From Trichostrongylus colubriformis (taxonomy: Eukaryota > Nematoda > Chromadorea > Rhabditida > Trichostrongylidae): a DNA stretch of 64,000 nt. The stretch lies in NCBI GenBank assembly GCA_963978905.1, contig OZ022256.1, positions 3,951,501 to 4,015,500 of the forward strand. Direction: 5' to 3'. The notes under the pieces were generated by a model. It had not been told where the DNA came from, did not search any database, and was given only the letters and a program-made list of their open reading frames with translations. The translations under genes were made by a program, and so were the position numbers. Positions 1 to 10,584 of the stretch are shown here, piece after piece (the stretch's first letter is position 1; each line of letters starts with the position of its first letter).

Positions 1-384
1 CACTTGCTTACGATGACGGTTTCGGAAGGTAGGGAAATTAATGAACAGGCTTACATTCATACTCTGCGACACATTCTACGATGACTGCTTGACGCGCTCC
101 AGTTTTAATTTTTGAACCAACTACGTTGCAGAGTATAAACGGAATCTTTCACTGTGCAAAGCGGCAAACTAAGGGTTTACTAACTGTCCTTCATATTCAG
201 GTATAATATTGCAATGGTGGTGAAGGCACGTCAGTGTGAACCAGAATACAAATGTTACGTGCTCCAATGCAGTTCGATGCGAGAAGCCGATAATTTCTTA
301 CGGAATATTCACCAGTTATTCGATTCCGTGATAGACACAATCGATCAAAGAGAAGCAGATCAATGTGAATGGGTCGATGTATAG
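1..384 (+). CDS. 3' end of a PTB/PID-domain-like protein gene (partial)
   Basis: Two exons are visible: 1-28 (cut by the window edge, donor at 29) and 201-384 (acceptor ending at 200, stop TAG 382-384). The joined frame gives a continuous tail. It has a beta-strand-like stretch followed by YKCYVLQC and an amphipathic helix containing FLRNIHQLFDSVI. This strand-then-helix ending, with Cys and Phe spaced along it, is typical of the C-terminus of phosphotyrosine-binding domains, which bind NPxY-type peptides in adaptor proteins. The protein ends shortly after the helix, with acidic DQCEWVDV. An AATAAA-like polyadenylation signal lies near 416-421. The next gene starts about 300 bases downstream on the same strand. 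The domain call rests only on pattern; no specific orthologue is recognised. Confidence 0.55.
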
Positions 385-530
385 AAGTGTATATGAATAG
401 TAATCATATACACTTATAATAAAGATGTCTAAATTTTCGGCTGTCTGTTTACAGGACACAAAAATGATAACAAGTTTCTCTTAGAGATATCTTGCCTTCT
501 ATCATCGTCGCTAAATTCATCCACAGTCCA

Positions 531-650
531 TTTCGGAGCGCATGATAGGGCGTGGCCTGATTGGCGAGAGTGAGAGTGTGTGGCAAAGTGAGAGATTTTG
601 ATACACCCCACCCCAAGTCCGCAGGCCACGCCCTATCAAGCGCTCCGAAA
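531..650. mobile_element. MITE-like element, family 1, copy 1 (TIR ~27 bp)
   Basis: The ends are inverted copies: TTTCGGAGCGC at the left and GCGCTCCGAAA at the right, each followed by a GGGCGTGGCC / GGCCACGCCC block. Total length is about 120 bp. A related copy sits at 1881-1996. There is no coding capacity. It occupies most of the gap between the PTB-like gene and the LACTB-like gene, ending 30 bases before the latter's start codon. Confidence 0.75.
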
Positions 651-679
651 ACTGTACTCATCCCCATGCGTACAGGGAC

Positions 680-3600
680 ATGTGGTACAAAAGCATTCCA
701 CCTGTGGCTTTGGCGGCTTCGGCTATGGTGTATGGTGTGGCGAACAAGGGCTCAATGTTCAACAACAAAGGAGACGACAAAGCTGATGATGACAAAGTGG
801 CCGAGTTGAAGCCCTCATTGGAAGCGAGAAAGGCGCAGGCCAGGAATGCAATAGTGCGACAGATGGTAATTTGAACAGCATTTGAATCCGAAAATCAAGG
901 TTCTGATTCCAGATTTCGAGGTTAGAACTGACCTAAAATTTCAAGTCAATTTCGTGAAAATTATTCATCCATAAGTTCCCATTTTAAGTGATTCAGTTAG
1001 TTTGGTGAAATTTGAAATGCTTTTTGACCAGCATATTAGTAGAGTTCCTTATTTAATCATTTGCTTTCTTTGGTTACACTCTGGGCTATGTGTTTTATGA
1101 TAGCGCGTCACAACACATAAATAAATAAACAACTGTTAAGTCGGTAGAAGGAAACACGATTTTCTTCTGCCCGATAACATTGTTTACAGTAATGTAATGG
1201 CGCGCATGTGTGTTTAAGCGTAATGAGTTTGGTTTCCTTCAAGTAAGACAACGCACGAACGCGTTTTCTACTCGTGGTGCCACTTTTTACGGGAACTTTT
1301 GATGCAACAAGGACCAGATATAAAGCACCTTAAAGGTTTGAAAGTTAAATTTTTGATAATGTGGGGTTGCATGGTACTTAATGATACGACATAAGTGTCA
1401 AAGGATGCTATTTCAATAACGCGGGGGGGAGGGGGGGACAACTTGTAGTATGTTAAATATGAACATGCCTTTACATGACTGTAGAACAGCAACATTGACT
1501 TTACAGGATAATACATGTATATAAACGATATCTATGGCATATTGACACATCAGTCATGTGAAGACATGTTCCTGTTCCACATTGAACAAGTTGCATCTCC
1601 GTCATTAATACAGCACCTATTCAAATGTCTATAGCACATTTTGGGCTCCGAATTTTTAATTTAGAAGACGAATGAATATGGGAAGGACAAGTCAAAACTG
1701 CAAGTGAAGTATGGATTCCAACCGAAAATGAGATTAGCGTGATTGTTTAGCTCACAAAGGTTCCAAAAAACATTGTGTTCCGTAACTCAGCCAAGCATGA
1801 GTACAAAGAAAACTTATCTTTAGTGATGCCACATGCTACAGTACGCATTTATTCGTTGTATGTTCATCTATTACACTATATTTCGGAGCGCTTGATAGGG
1901 CGTGGCCTGAGCGGCGAGCGTGAGAGTATGTGACGGGGTGAGTTTGATACACGTACACCCAAGTCAGTAGGTCACGCCCAATCATGCCCTCCGAAATGCA
2001 GAATGGACTGTACCTACACCTTCATTCATTTCTGTAGGTGATCGCTGGAATACCAGGACTTTCTGTGGGTGTAAGCGTGAATGGACGAACAGTATGGCGT
2101 CAAGGTTTCGGGTTTGCCAATGTGGAAAGTGGAAGCCGTTGTACAGGAGACACGGTATTGTTATGCTGAGCATACTTAACTTGTATTGGCAGTGAAATTC
2201 CCATGATCATTCGGAGAATTATCACAGAGCCTTTTAAGGTAATGCGGATTGCCAGTATCAGCAAACCACTGACCGCAGCTATCACAGCCAGACTTGTACA
2301 AGATGGTAAACTGGATCTCGACAAACCGATTCATGTACGAAACCAACGAGGAAGAATTTTTAGGGGTGTAACATTCGTGAAAGGGGGGAGGGGACATTTG
2401 CTGAGAGGTCACATGCCTTCACATAAATGTAGGCCATTAGTACTACCTCCATGCTTCAGACATACTTACCCGACTTCCCTCATAAAAAAGTGGATGGAAA
2501 GCCGGTTCACATAACCACACGTCAACTGCTATCACACACTGGAGGCATTCGGCACTACAAGAAAAAGGATGAAGAGGTAAATTCTTGACGCCTTTTTATC
2601 GTTATAGTAGTTTTCTGGACATGAGACCTTTTCACTAACATTTATTCCGAAGTATCGAGAATTATTAGTGTACAAAGTCAATATCCTTACGAAATTTGCG
2701 TCTCACTTACGTGTATAACATGCAATGAGAAGTACAGACTCATCGCATTGGAAAATAATCGATGAAGAAATATTAGATTGTACAATACCAGTTCAGCAAG
2801 TTATACATGCAATATAAATATCCCTTTATCTATTAGTCACACATGTACACACTAGCTAAGGAAACATCTAAGTCAAGTTCGCTAACTAAATCGCAAACTA
2901 TTCCTTTTTAGGTGTTCCCTTCTGTTGCTGCTTCTTTTTGTAATCCTTCAGTGCAGCTTGAATTGCATCTTGAGCCAGCACTAAAATTCATAACTGTAAA
3001 TACCGTATGCTCTGCCATTCAAAAATTCCTTTCAACAAGAGCGAATAAGATTCTGGGACGGTCGATTGTTAAAACTGAGCCTAGCAAACAAATGAGCGCA
3101 TGATTCAAAAATCGCTCATCGAGGGATATACAACTGCGGTCACAGGGCCCAACTTGTGTCGAGTAGTCCCCGGTGAGGGGGCCGGATTCTAGTTGGTTGT
3201 AAGAATGAGGTGTTAGGTGTAACTATTGTATACAGAGAAATGGTATCGAATAAACACTTATCCTTCATGATGCTTTCGTCATGAAGTGACCGTTTCCTCG
3301 ACGCAATTCTTGGCAGAGGGTATAGGATCAAATGAAGACCTAATTTTTAGAACAGAAGTGTGGACGCGAAAACTTCTTCGCAAGATGTCTGGCTTTGATG
3401 AACCCAGCTCTGACTAATAATTTGGGTCTGTTGGTTACAAATAATTATTTGGGTGTACTTGGATGGTCATGAGTTTGCCTGTCATGTGTGAATATGGTCG
3501 ATACATACGATGCATCTGGTGGCACTCAAATGATATCTTCCAAGTTACATGCGACGCTGCTGACGTCACCTGCAGGGTAAAACCAGAACTCTGGTCTATG

Positions 3601-6600
3601 ATGCACTGGAGTCCCGCGCAACGTAAACATCCTCTAGTAAACAAAAGCTCGTGAAATGAATGTAAAAAATTATAAAAAGCTCATAACATGAATGAAAAGT
3701 TAAAAATGACCATGAAGCAAAACACTTACTTGAACAGTGAAGTTTTACGGGTGGAAGGCAGAGTTCTTTAGCGATCTGGTCATTCTTGATATTAGCAGCG
3801 TAATCAACCGTTTTTCCATGAATCCATTCCGTAGCCAAGCTACTCGATGCGATCGCAGAACCACATCCGAATGTTTTGAATTTGGCGTCAATTATTTTTC
3901 CATTCTCATCGACCTGATATATGGTATTAACAGGTCCTTACCATATTTGGGCATAACTTATATAATGGTGCTCCATAGAACAATTAGTTCTTTCAATACT
4001 GAAAAACCCAAAAACTTCGAGATTCGAATTTCCCCATACAAAGAATCGTAGTTATGGGAGGAAGACTTGTGTGTGTTGCACTAATCAACTCTTTTCCGGT
4101 AATAGAATCACTAGTAAACACGGAAAGAACAAAGAATTAATTGCTTAAAAATGGCCAGAATAATGAATAAATTTACGAAGACTATTCCCGGTATATAAGA
4201 CTACTATCTCACAAACAATTTTTGAAATCGTTCAATAAAAATTTACCTTAATTTGCAATTTCATGACATCACCACAGGCGGGGGCACCAACTATACCTGT
4301 GCCAACAGATGGATCATTTTTGTCCATTGAACCAACATTACGAGGATTTTCGTAATGGTCAATTACCTAGACGGTCAGATTTAAATTTCGCAATGTCATA
4401 CGAAAACGTATAATTGAAGAACAAACTTTTTCATGGTAATTTGCTTGAGTTGCTAGAATAGCAGGACGAGCTTTTGTCAATATACGACCAGCAGATGAAA
4501 CTAACGACATTCTGAAAGAACTAAGGTTAGAAGACTGGGTAGGTAGCTATAGACTTCGAACTGAGCGGCACGTGAGCTCACTCCGAAGAGAAAATGTTGA
4601 CGTGAAACGGGAAGCGATCTTTGGAATAACAGCTGCCGCGCTCGCTGCACATGCTGCAGAGGCCGCAACTTCACACAACGCCAACAATCGACGGCAATAT
4701 TAGTAAACAGACGGTCACTGGGTCGGTATGAATATAAGGGATTAATGGCGGTCGGGAGTTCTTTAATATGTTCGAATTGAAAACCACACGATAACTGAAT
4801 CATTAGTCACCAATATTCAAGAACAAGTGCTCAAGCAATGCAGTCCGACCACCCACCACGACAACGACTTTTTCACTTTGTTCTCAAGATGTAGTCAGAC
4901 CCTCAAAAATCGTGCCAAATATTAAGCACGCTAAAGAGCGTTAGTCTTGGGGTGTGTCGCGCCGTACGGATGCTGATGTGAGCCCAGCCGCATCACATGT
5001 CTTCAGGCAATGTGCATCGGGGTTCCGCCGACATGGGTAGCACCATGGGGAGACGGTCGTTTGGCGCGGCCCCTTGGAGCTAATTTGCCAATGGGGCACT
5101 GCCAAAGCTCCTCCCCTAAAAAGGCTTAGGTAAATCTGGGAGAGTCCAGACGGCCCATGCGCCCCATAGGCAAATTAGCTGCAAGGGCCGCGCCAAACGA
5201 CATACACCCGCACCATGTGACGGCGTAAAGGCTCCTACGGGGCCTTAAGCCACGCTTGCCCTCGCTTTGCCTACGCGGTTACCTAGAGGTCCTAGCTGCC
5301 CCGTACGACTGGGCATACATGAGACGTCGGCCCTCTAGGAGAGGACCTCCCGCTTCGGACCAAGACACAGCTTACCTATGACCACATAAAGAGTGGACCA
5401 CGTTCCGTCGATATTCCGACCAACCGGTTACTACAAGGAACATAACAACTAGTTAACAAGTACTCTGGCATAGTAACCTTGTGATAGACCAATAACGATT
5501 CGGGTTTAGCAAGTGTTTTTGAACTAAGCAATGAAATCAATGGCAACAATGAATAAAAAGCAAAAGAAGGAGTAAACACGAAATGACTACACAAAGCGAA
5601 GCCCAAGGACTTACGGGTCGAACCCAGGATTTCATCTCTCACGTGGGGGGGGGGGGGGGGAGAGGGAGGACTGGCAAGAATCCATCCTCGGCTGCACGCC
5701 CATGTGCGCTGTCCTGGCGGCGTTGACTACGGCCACATGATAGCGTAGACAGGAATACAGAAGACTTGCTAAGCGGATCGGAGCCAGGTGGCAACACACA
5801 CCTACACTGACAACTGGGAACTGGGACGTCTTAAAAAGGTGTCTTCCAGCCACTTCCAAAACTCGACCAGCAGGTCGGGACCCGCGCGTCAGCCAGGTGT
5901 GACCTACGGTGAGTCGGACGAAAGTCACAACAGGGAGGGTTTGTACTGGCGTTTATGATGATCTCGGACCAGTTATTGAAGCAGAGTTTGATAAAAGAAC
6001 CTCTGAAGATGAGGAGAATAGTATATCGCGGTTCTCTCGACAGTATTGGCCATGCACTTGACTCCTATTCCAAATAGGAGATTCAGTTGTATGCATGTCT
6101 CGCTTTGCACTGACTGAGGGCGGGGCAGGGGTGGGGGCGAAAGCCATGTTTTTACTTTTAAGCTTCTATATGAGCAGACCAATAAGGCGAGTCGTCAACA
6201 TGGAAATTTCGGTTTTCGAAAGGGAGGGAAGGAGGGGGTCCCACGCGACGAGCTTCCTTCAACTATTTGAAGCTAACAGCGATTCCAAAACCTCTCGGGA
6301 AATTCAAAGGCACTGGAAGGTGGAGGGGTGGGGGGGGGGCGATTAAGGAAAGCAGATTTGAGAGCGATGTTCTGTGCAGATGAAAGGGCAGTTAAGAAGA
6401 TCTGGGGCAAAACTCTGAAAACCCGCGTTTCGGGGTGTATCCACTGGGCGAGTTGCTGCGAAGAAGGGGCATCGCGGGGGTGTCGGTTGGGACACACGGT
6501 AGGGCCACTAGGTCACGCGATGACCATGCACATCCCTTAAATTATCATGCACATCTTTTAATCGTCATCATTCATCAATACAACGGAACAGACGTGCAAG

Positions 6601-9478
6601 GAGGATAGGATTTACATGAACAAATTATCTGAGTAAGTTATGTCACAGGGCCAATGCCACAGGCTTTCACAGGCCGAGGCCTAGATTCGTGTGTCTAACC
6701 TACACCCGGCACCGCGGCTGCGTGGCTTAACCCGTCGCCATTTGCCCACCCCCCCTCTTCCCCCCACCCCCCCCCCCCCCCGCGGCTAGTAATGTAGAGA
6801 GAGCGAAAGCAAAAGAGTGAGAACAAGAGCTTATTTCTCGGTTTTTTTTCGATTTGTTCTTTTTTTCTCAACCGTTGTTTTACAGAACACCTCTTTCTAT
6901 TTTACAATTATTCTATTAATCGACCTGAATTACTTTTGCTGATGTCTTCAAGCGAGCGTAAAGAAAAGGGAATGGTCGAATACGGCCTCGTGTAATATAG
7001 GATCAGATCTGCTCTACCCATCTCATTTCACCTTATCACATGCCCCTCGTTTGCTCATCGCTGATTGCAAGCTGGCGCCACAAACGTCTTCATTCGTCCC
7101 TATCGGCGAATCAAGGTAGTCCAGTGTGTCTTTCCGGCTCGGGGAACATGCACCACCCCACTCTTTTTTTTTTTGTAGGATTTTTGCTAAAGCCTCCGAG
7201 TATGGGGCCGGCGATCAGCGTGCCATATAGGCCCTTTTGATAGCCGCAGCCAGCTGATCCATTTGTCAGACCTCTTTGTAGAAACCTTTGTTCAGATCTC
7301 TGAAAATTTTTCTTAATTTCAGGCTGATGCTAAGAAAGATCTCGAAGACCCCGCACCGAGTGATGCAGAGGACAAAGAGTTTCTCTCGAACGTATCGTAT
7401 GCCTCCGTCACAGACGCACTGACGATGTTCAAAGACGACGAACTTCTGACGGAACCAGGCAAAAAATTCAAGTTGAGTGAATCCATGTCCTAGTAACAAA
7501 ACGATGAAATCCAAGAATTTCTGGAGTACTGTAACCTGGTCTAATTATGTATGACTTCAAGATGTGTATTGATTTTATGCGCATAGACAATTATTTTCAC
7601 ATTACCTGACGGAGCCATGGCAAAAAAAAAACAGTACGAACAAAATAAGTCTTACTCAGGTACACAACACACGGATTCACACTGGTCAGTGCGGTTCTGG
7701 AAAAAGCATCGGGAAAGGAATTCAAGAACTTGGTTGAAGACCTCACCTTTGCGTTAGGAATGAGACATACTACTCTCGACACAAATAGCCAAATTATCCC
7801 ACATCGGGCAAGGTGTGTTCCACAATATACTTGAAAGCACACCCTACGATTATAAGATTATTCGATCTCTTGCACCCGAGCTAGCCTGCAGTTAGTTTAA
7901 GTGGGCGTGGTTAGTGTGGGTTGGAGCGGGTGTAACACCGTGATAACGTTTACCCGCCAACCTTCTTGGGACAGAGTATCTTCAAGTAATTACGGAACCT
8001 GATCCCTGCGCCATCATGGAGCTACACCACTTGGACCTGTCACGCCCAGTTATCGGATGGGCGTGGTTGAAGCTGGTGTAGCAACGTGATAACGCACCGC
8101 GACGCAGAAACAAGGGTGGCATGCCACCAATTGTGCCATCAGGCTAGTTATTTAGAGTAACCGCCTCGAGGGAATAACTCGATTAATCTGATTATTACGA
8201 AGTGTACTTTGAAAGATAAATTGGAATTCACGTCTGATTTGCTGATGGATCATTTTCAGCTACTACAAACGTAACAAGAAGCATGTTTTGGAAAACTGCC
8301 CTGAAGTGGACAACTCGTACAAGTGGGCAGGTGGTGGTCTACTGTCTAACGTGGCCGATCTTCTCATATTTGCCAACGCCGTACTCTACAGGTGAGCTCT
8401 TGAGTGTGCGCGAGTGACGCAATACACCCGCAACGCACGCCCCATGATTTAGCATGCTGCCGGCGATCGCTTCGCCGAGTATGAATGCAGGCTGACAGAC
8501 CGTGTAAACTCCATTGATGATGGACTATTTAGAATATAACTATGACAAAGAAGAATCACTTTTAGCCATCAAGCCGGCATGACTTCTAAAAATGCTTTTC
8601 TGAAAAAGGAGGTGATCCAGCAGCTGTGGAAAGGAGAGATATCAGTTAACAATAGAACGCTCGCCGGTCTAGGATGGATGCGTATCCCTGGCGATGATTA
8701 CTGCGGAAGTGACAATGCCAGGTTAGTTATTTTACTCAAAGGCATATTCCACGCTCATAGGGGCGTCATATGGATCTTTATTGATGGAAAAGTGTCGGGT
8801 AAAGGTTGGCCACACCCCTCAGTAAACCCATAAATAACGATCCAGATGAATCCCGCCCCCTAGAGAGCTCTGATAGCGCCTCTCAGCCTTTCGCTTCAGT
8901 CGTCTTCCACCAAAGTGAATCGTTTGATTCGCAGTGCAGCACGCAACGTGAAATGCGATACGTGCCAGCTAGGCGGTGCCATATGGATGCCGTATGCAGT
9001 TGAGTCCAAAAACAAAACCTGAAAAAAGAGCAGTACAAGTAATTACTCTGAGATCCAAATGCATACGGCACTACGCATCGCGTCTTATGCCTATATTTTT
9101 ATACCCTGTATGCATTTGGTCTATGGCCTACTTCAATTCTACATGTAGCTACGTGACATACGATGGCGCGTCACGGCACGCATAAATAAATAGATAAATA
9201 AATAAATATGCCGACACATCAGTAGCTCAGCAGCTTAATAGCCAAAATAAATGTGAAATTCTGAGAAAGCTTCTCTCTCTTCTAGTTCTCTCGGTGGTCT
9301 GTGGTACCATACCGGTGCGGCTGTTGGCGCGTCATCAGTACTACTTATACGCCCCGATTCTTCGAAATCATCCAATCAAGAACCTCCAGCTGGTGTTTGC
9401 GTGGTGATGCTATGTAACCTACAAGACACTTCATTACTCAATTTAGCCAAAGAAGTTGAGGAAATATTCAGAGAGTAG
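680..9478 (+). CDS. LACTB: LACTB-type serine beta-lactamase-like protein, 9 exons
   Basis: CDS exons: 680-865, 2038-2154, 2239-2334, 2460-2576, 7323-7471, 7660-7812, 8260-8391, 8566-8721, 9286-9478 (TAG); all phases join, giving 432 residues. The family is the penicillin-binding/class C beta-lactamase fold; animal LACTB is a mitochondrial filament-forming protease-like protein. The SxxK motif is S107-I-S-K110, the tyrosine motif is Y223-T-T, and the third motif is H377-T-G379 followed by A-A-V-G. The N-terminus MWYKSIPPVALAASAMVYG looks like a short organelle-targeting or membrane segment. The start is chosen because TACAG, a good acceptor, ends just before GGACATG. Intron 4 (2577-7322) hosts the antisense ISCU gene; intron 1 carries a MITE. 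Substrate is unknown. An upstream non-coding or trans-spliced leader is possible. Confidence 0.9.
1881..1996. mobile_element. MITE-like element, family 1, copy 2
   Basis: This 116-bp element in intron 1 of the LACTB-like gene has the same inverted ends as the element at 531-650 (TTTCGGAGCGC / CCTCCGAAA with GGGCGTGGCC inside). The right arm is slightly degenerate. It ends about 40 bases before exon 2. Confidence 0.7.
2898..4510 (-). CDS. iscu-1: Iron-sulfur cluster assembly scaffold ISCU, 4 exons, nested antisense
   Basis: CDS exons in reading order: 4510-4427, 4366-4247, 3913-3730, 2980-2898 (TAG); 156 residues, close to the animal ISCU length. The scaffold receives sulfur from the NFS1 complex and assembles [2Fe-2S] clusters in the mitochondrial matrix. 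The three cluster cysteines are present: C59 in GAPACGD, C85 in FGCGSA and C128 in KLHCS, as is the LPPVK motif (121-125) recognised by the mitochondrial Hsp70 chaperone. The first ~28 residues (MSLVSSAGRILTKARP) are basic and hydroxylated, like a matrix-targeting peptide. The C-terminus is Lys-rich. The gene lies entirely inside intron 4 of the LACTB-like gene on the opposite strand. No damage is seen. Confidence 0.95.
5056..5201. mobile_element. MITE-like element, family 2, copy 1
   Basis: The termini are inverted: GTCGTTTGGCGCGGCC at the left and GGCCGCGCCAAACGAC at the right. Subterminal GCTAATTTGCCAATGGGGC is mirrored by its complement near the right end. The element is about 146 bp, non-coding, and lies in LACTB intron 4. 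A second copy lies at 44240-44413. Confidence 0.8.
5202..7322. other. Rest of LACTB intron 4
   Basis: No exon or gene was recognised. It contains homopolymer runs: G-tract near 5646-5660, C-tract near 6768-6781, and a G-rich stretch near 6325-6340. The rest is unremarkable intronic sequence up to the acceptor at 7321-7322. Confidence 0.6.
7895..8110. repeat. Dispersed repeat containing GGGCGTGGTT blocks
   Basis: Two related blocks in LACTB intron 6 contain GTGGGCGTGGTTAGTGTGGG and GATGGGCGTGGTTGAAGC, each followed by a CGTGATAACG-type segment. Similar blocks occur near 53085-53190 and 62515-62545. It is probably an old MITE family; ends are not clear. Confidence 0.45.
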
Positions 9479-10584
9479 GGCACTTTTTCATGTTGTGATT
9501 GATTTTGTGATGTTGATACGTTTTACTATTCATATATTTTACACGAGTAAATCTATGAGTGTCATGTGCATAAGTGCTTATAAGTGAGATCTTTGTACTA
9601 ATCATAAACGACGTGAAGTCCATACACAGTGAAAATAAATGCATAGCGGAGTATGGCGCAAGAGGAGCCGGTGCGGCATCACGAGTAAGGAAAGCGAGAT
9701 GCGACGTCGTGTCGGTTCCTGCTGAGCCACATCCATGCACATTATAACAGTTCAAATGAAAGTTGAGCAAAGGAGTGAAGAACGAGTGATTTCAAAGTGA
9801 AAGTCAATGGCAATGACCACAAAGGCGAATTTTAAAAAACAGAAATGTTACAGTAAATTAGTGCCAGTACTAAAGTGTTACTTGGGTACTGCAGGTGGTG
9901 GACCAATGCCAAGAGTTGGAGGAGGTAAGCTGAAAATGAGAAAATGGACAACGCACAATAGGATTATTCATCCATGTAGTTTCACTTACTTTTCTCTGCC
10001 ATTGGAATTAGTTAGTTTCTCTTTGAGTACTGGAGGTGTTGTGCGCATCGAAGGTGTCAACAGAGCCGTATTCGATTGCTGAAATACGTTTCCAAAAAGA
10101 TGTATCCAGGAGAAAGAAAGTAAACAAAGGCTGGGGAGCAAAGACTGGCAGAGGTCGAGTAAAAAGGGAAGAGAGCTTTCATCAAAGGAATTGTGCAAGG
10201 AAAAGTGAGTTTTTCTGTTGCCGATATCCTAGTGCGTATTTGTTTAATAAGGGCTGTATGCGAGGTTTCATGCGAAGAGGTGGGAATCCGGCGGAGATAC
10301 AGTCCTCGATGTGGCGTGAGGCTTCCGAGTAAGTGCCTCGTCCAGCCGTCCGTCGCGGTTGGAGACGAAGGTGGGACTGTTAACGTAATCTCCTTCCCCA
10401 TTATGCGCCTCCCACCGTGGCGAACGACGGCGAGGGCACTTTGAAGGCCCGCCGCCACTTTGAAGAGCTTGTCTCAGCCGGATTCTCGCTTTTTCACGTG
10501 AAACTCCATGCGGCCCTTATTAAACAGATACAACATCGATTCCTGTAATCAATGTTCAAGCAGATCATTCCCTTATTCACGGTA
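9479..10584. other. Intergenic region between convergent LACTB and sas-6
   Basis: The LACTB-like gene (+) and sas-6 (-) converge here. AATAAA-like sequences near 9632 could serve LACTB. A TIR element occupies 10186-10544. I see no gene otherwise. Confidence 0.6.
10186..10544. mobile_element. TIR element, family 3, copy 1
   Basis: The left end AGGAATTGTGCAAGGAAAAG is mirrored by a degraded right end finishing in ATCGATTCCT. Internal blocks (CCGTCGCGGTTGGAGACGAA, ATTATGCGCCTCC) match the copy at 45683-46107 in order. There is no transposase ORF, so it is probably a non-autonomous DNA element. It ends about 40 bases beyond the sas-6 stop codon. Confidence 0.7.
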
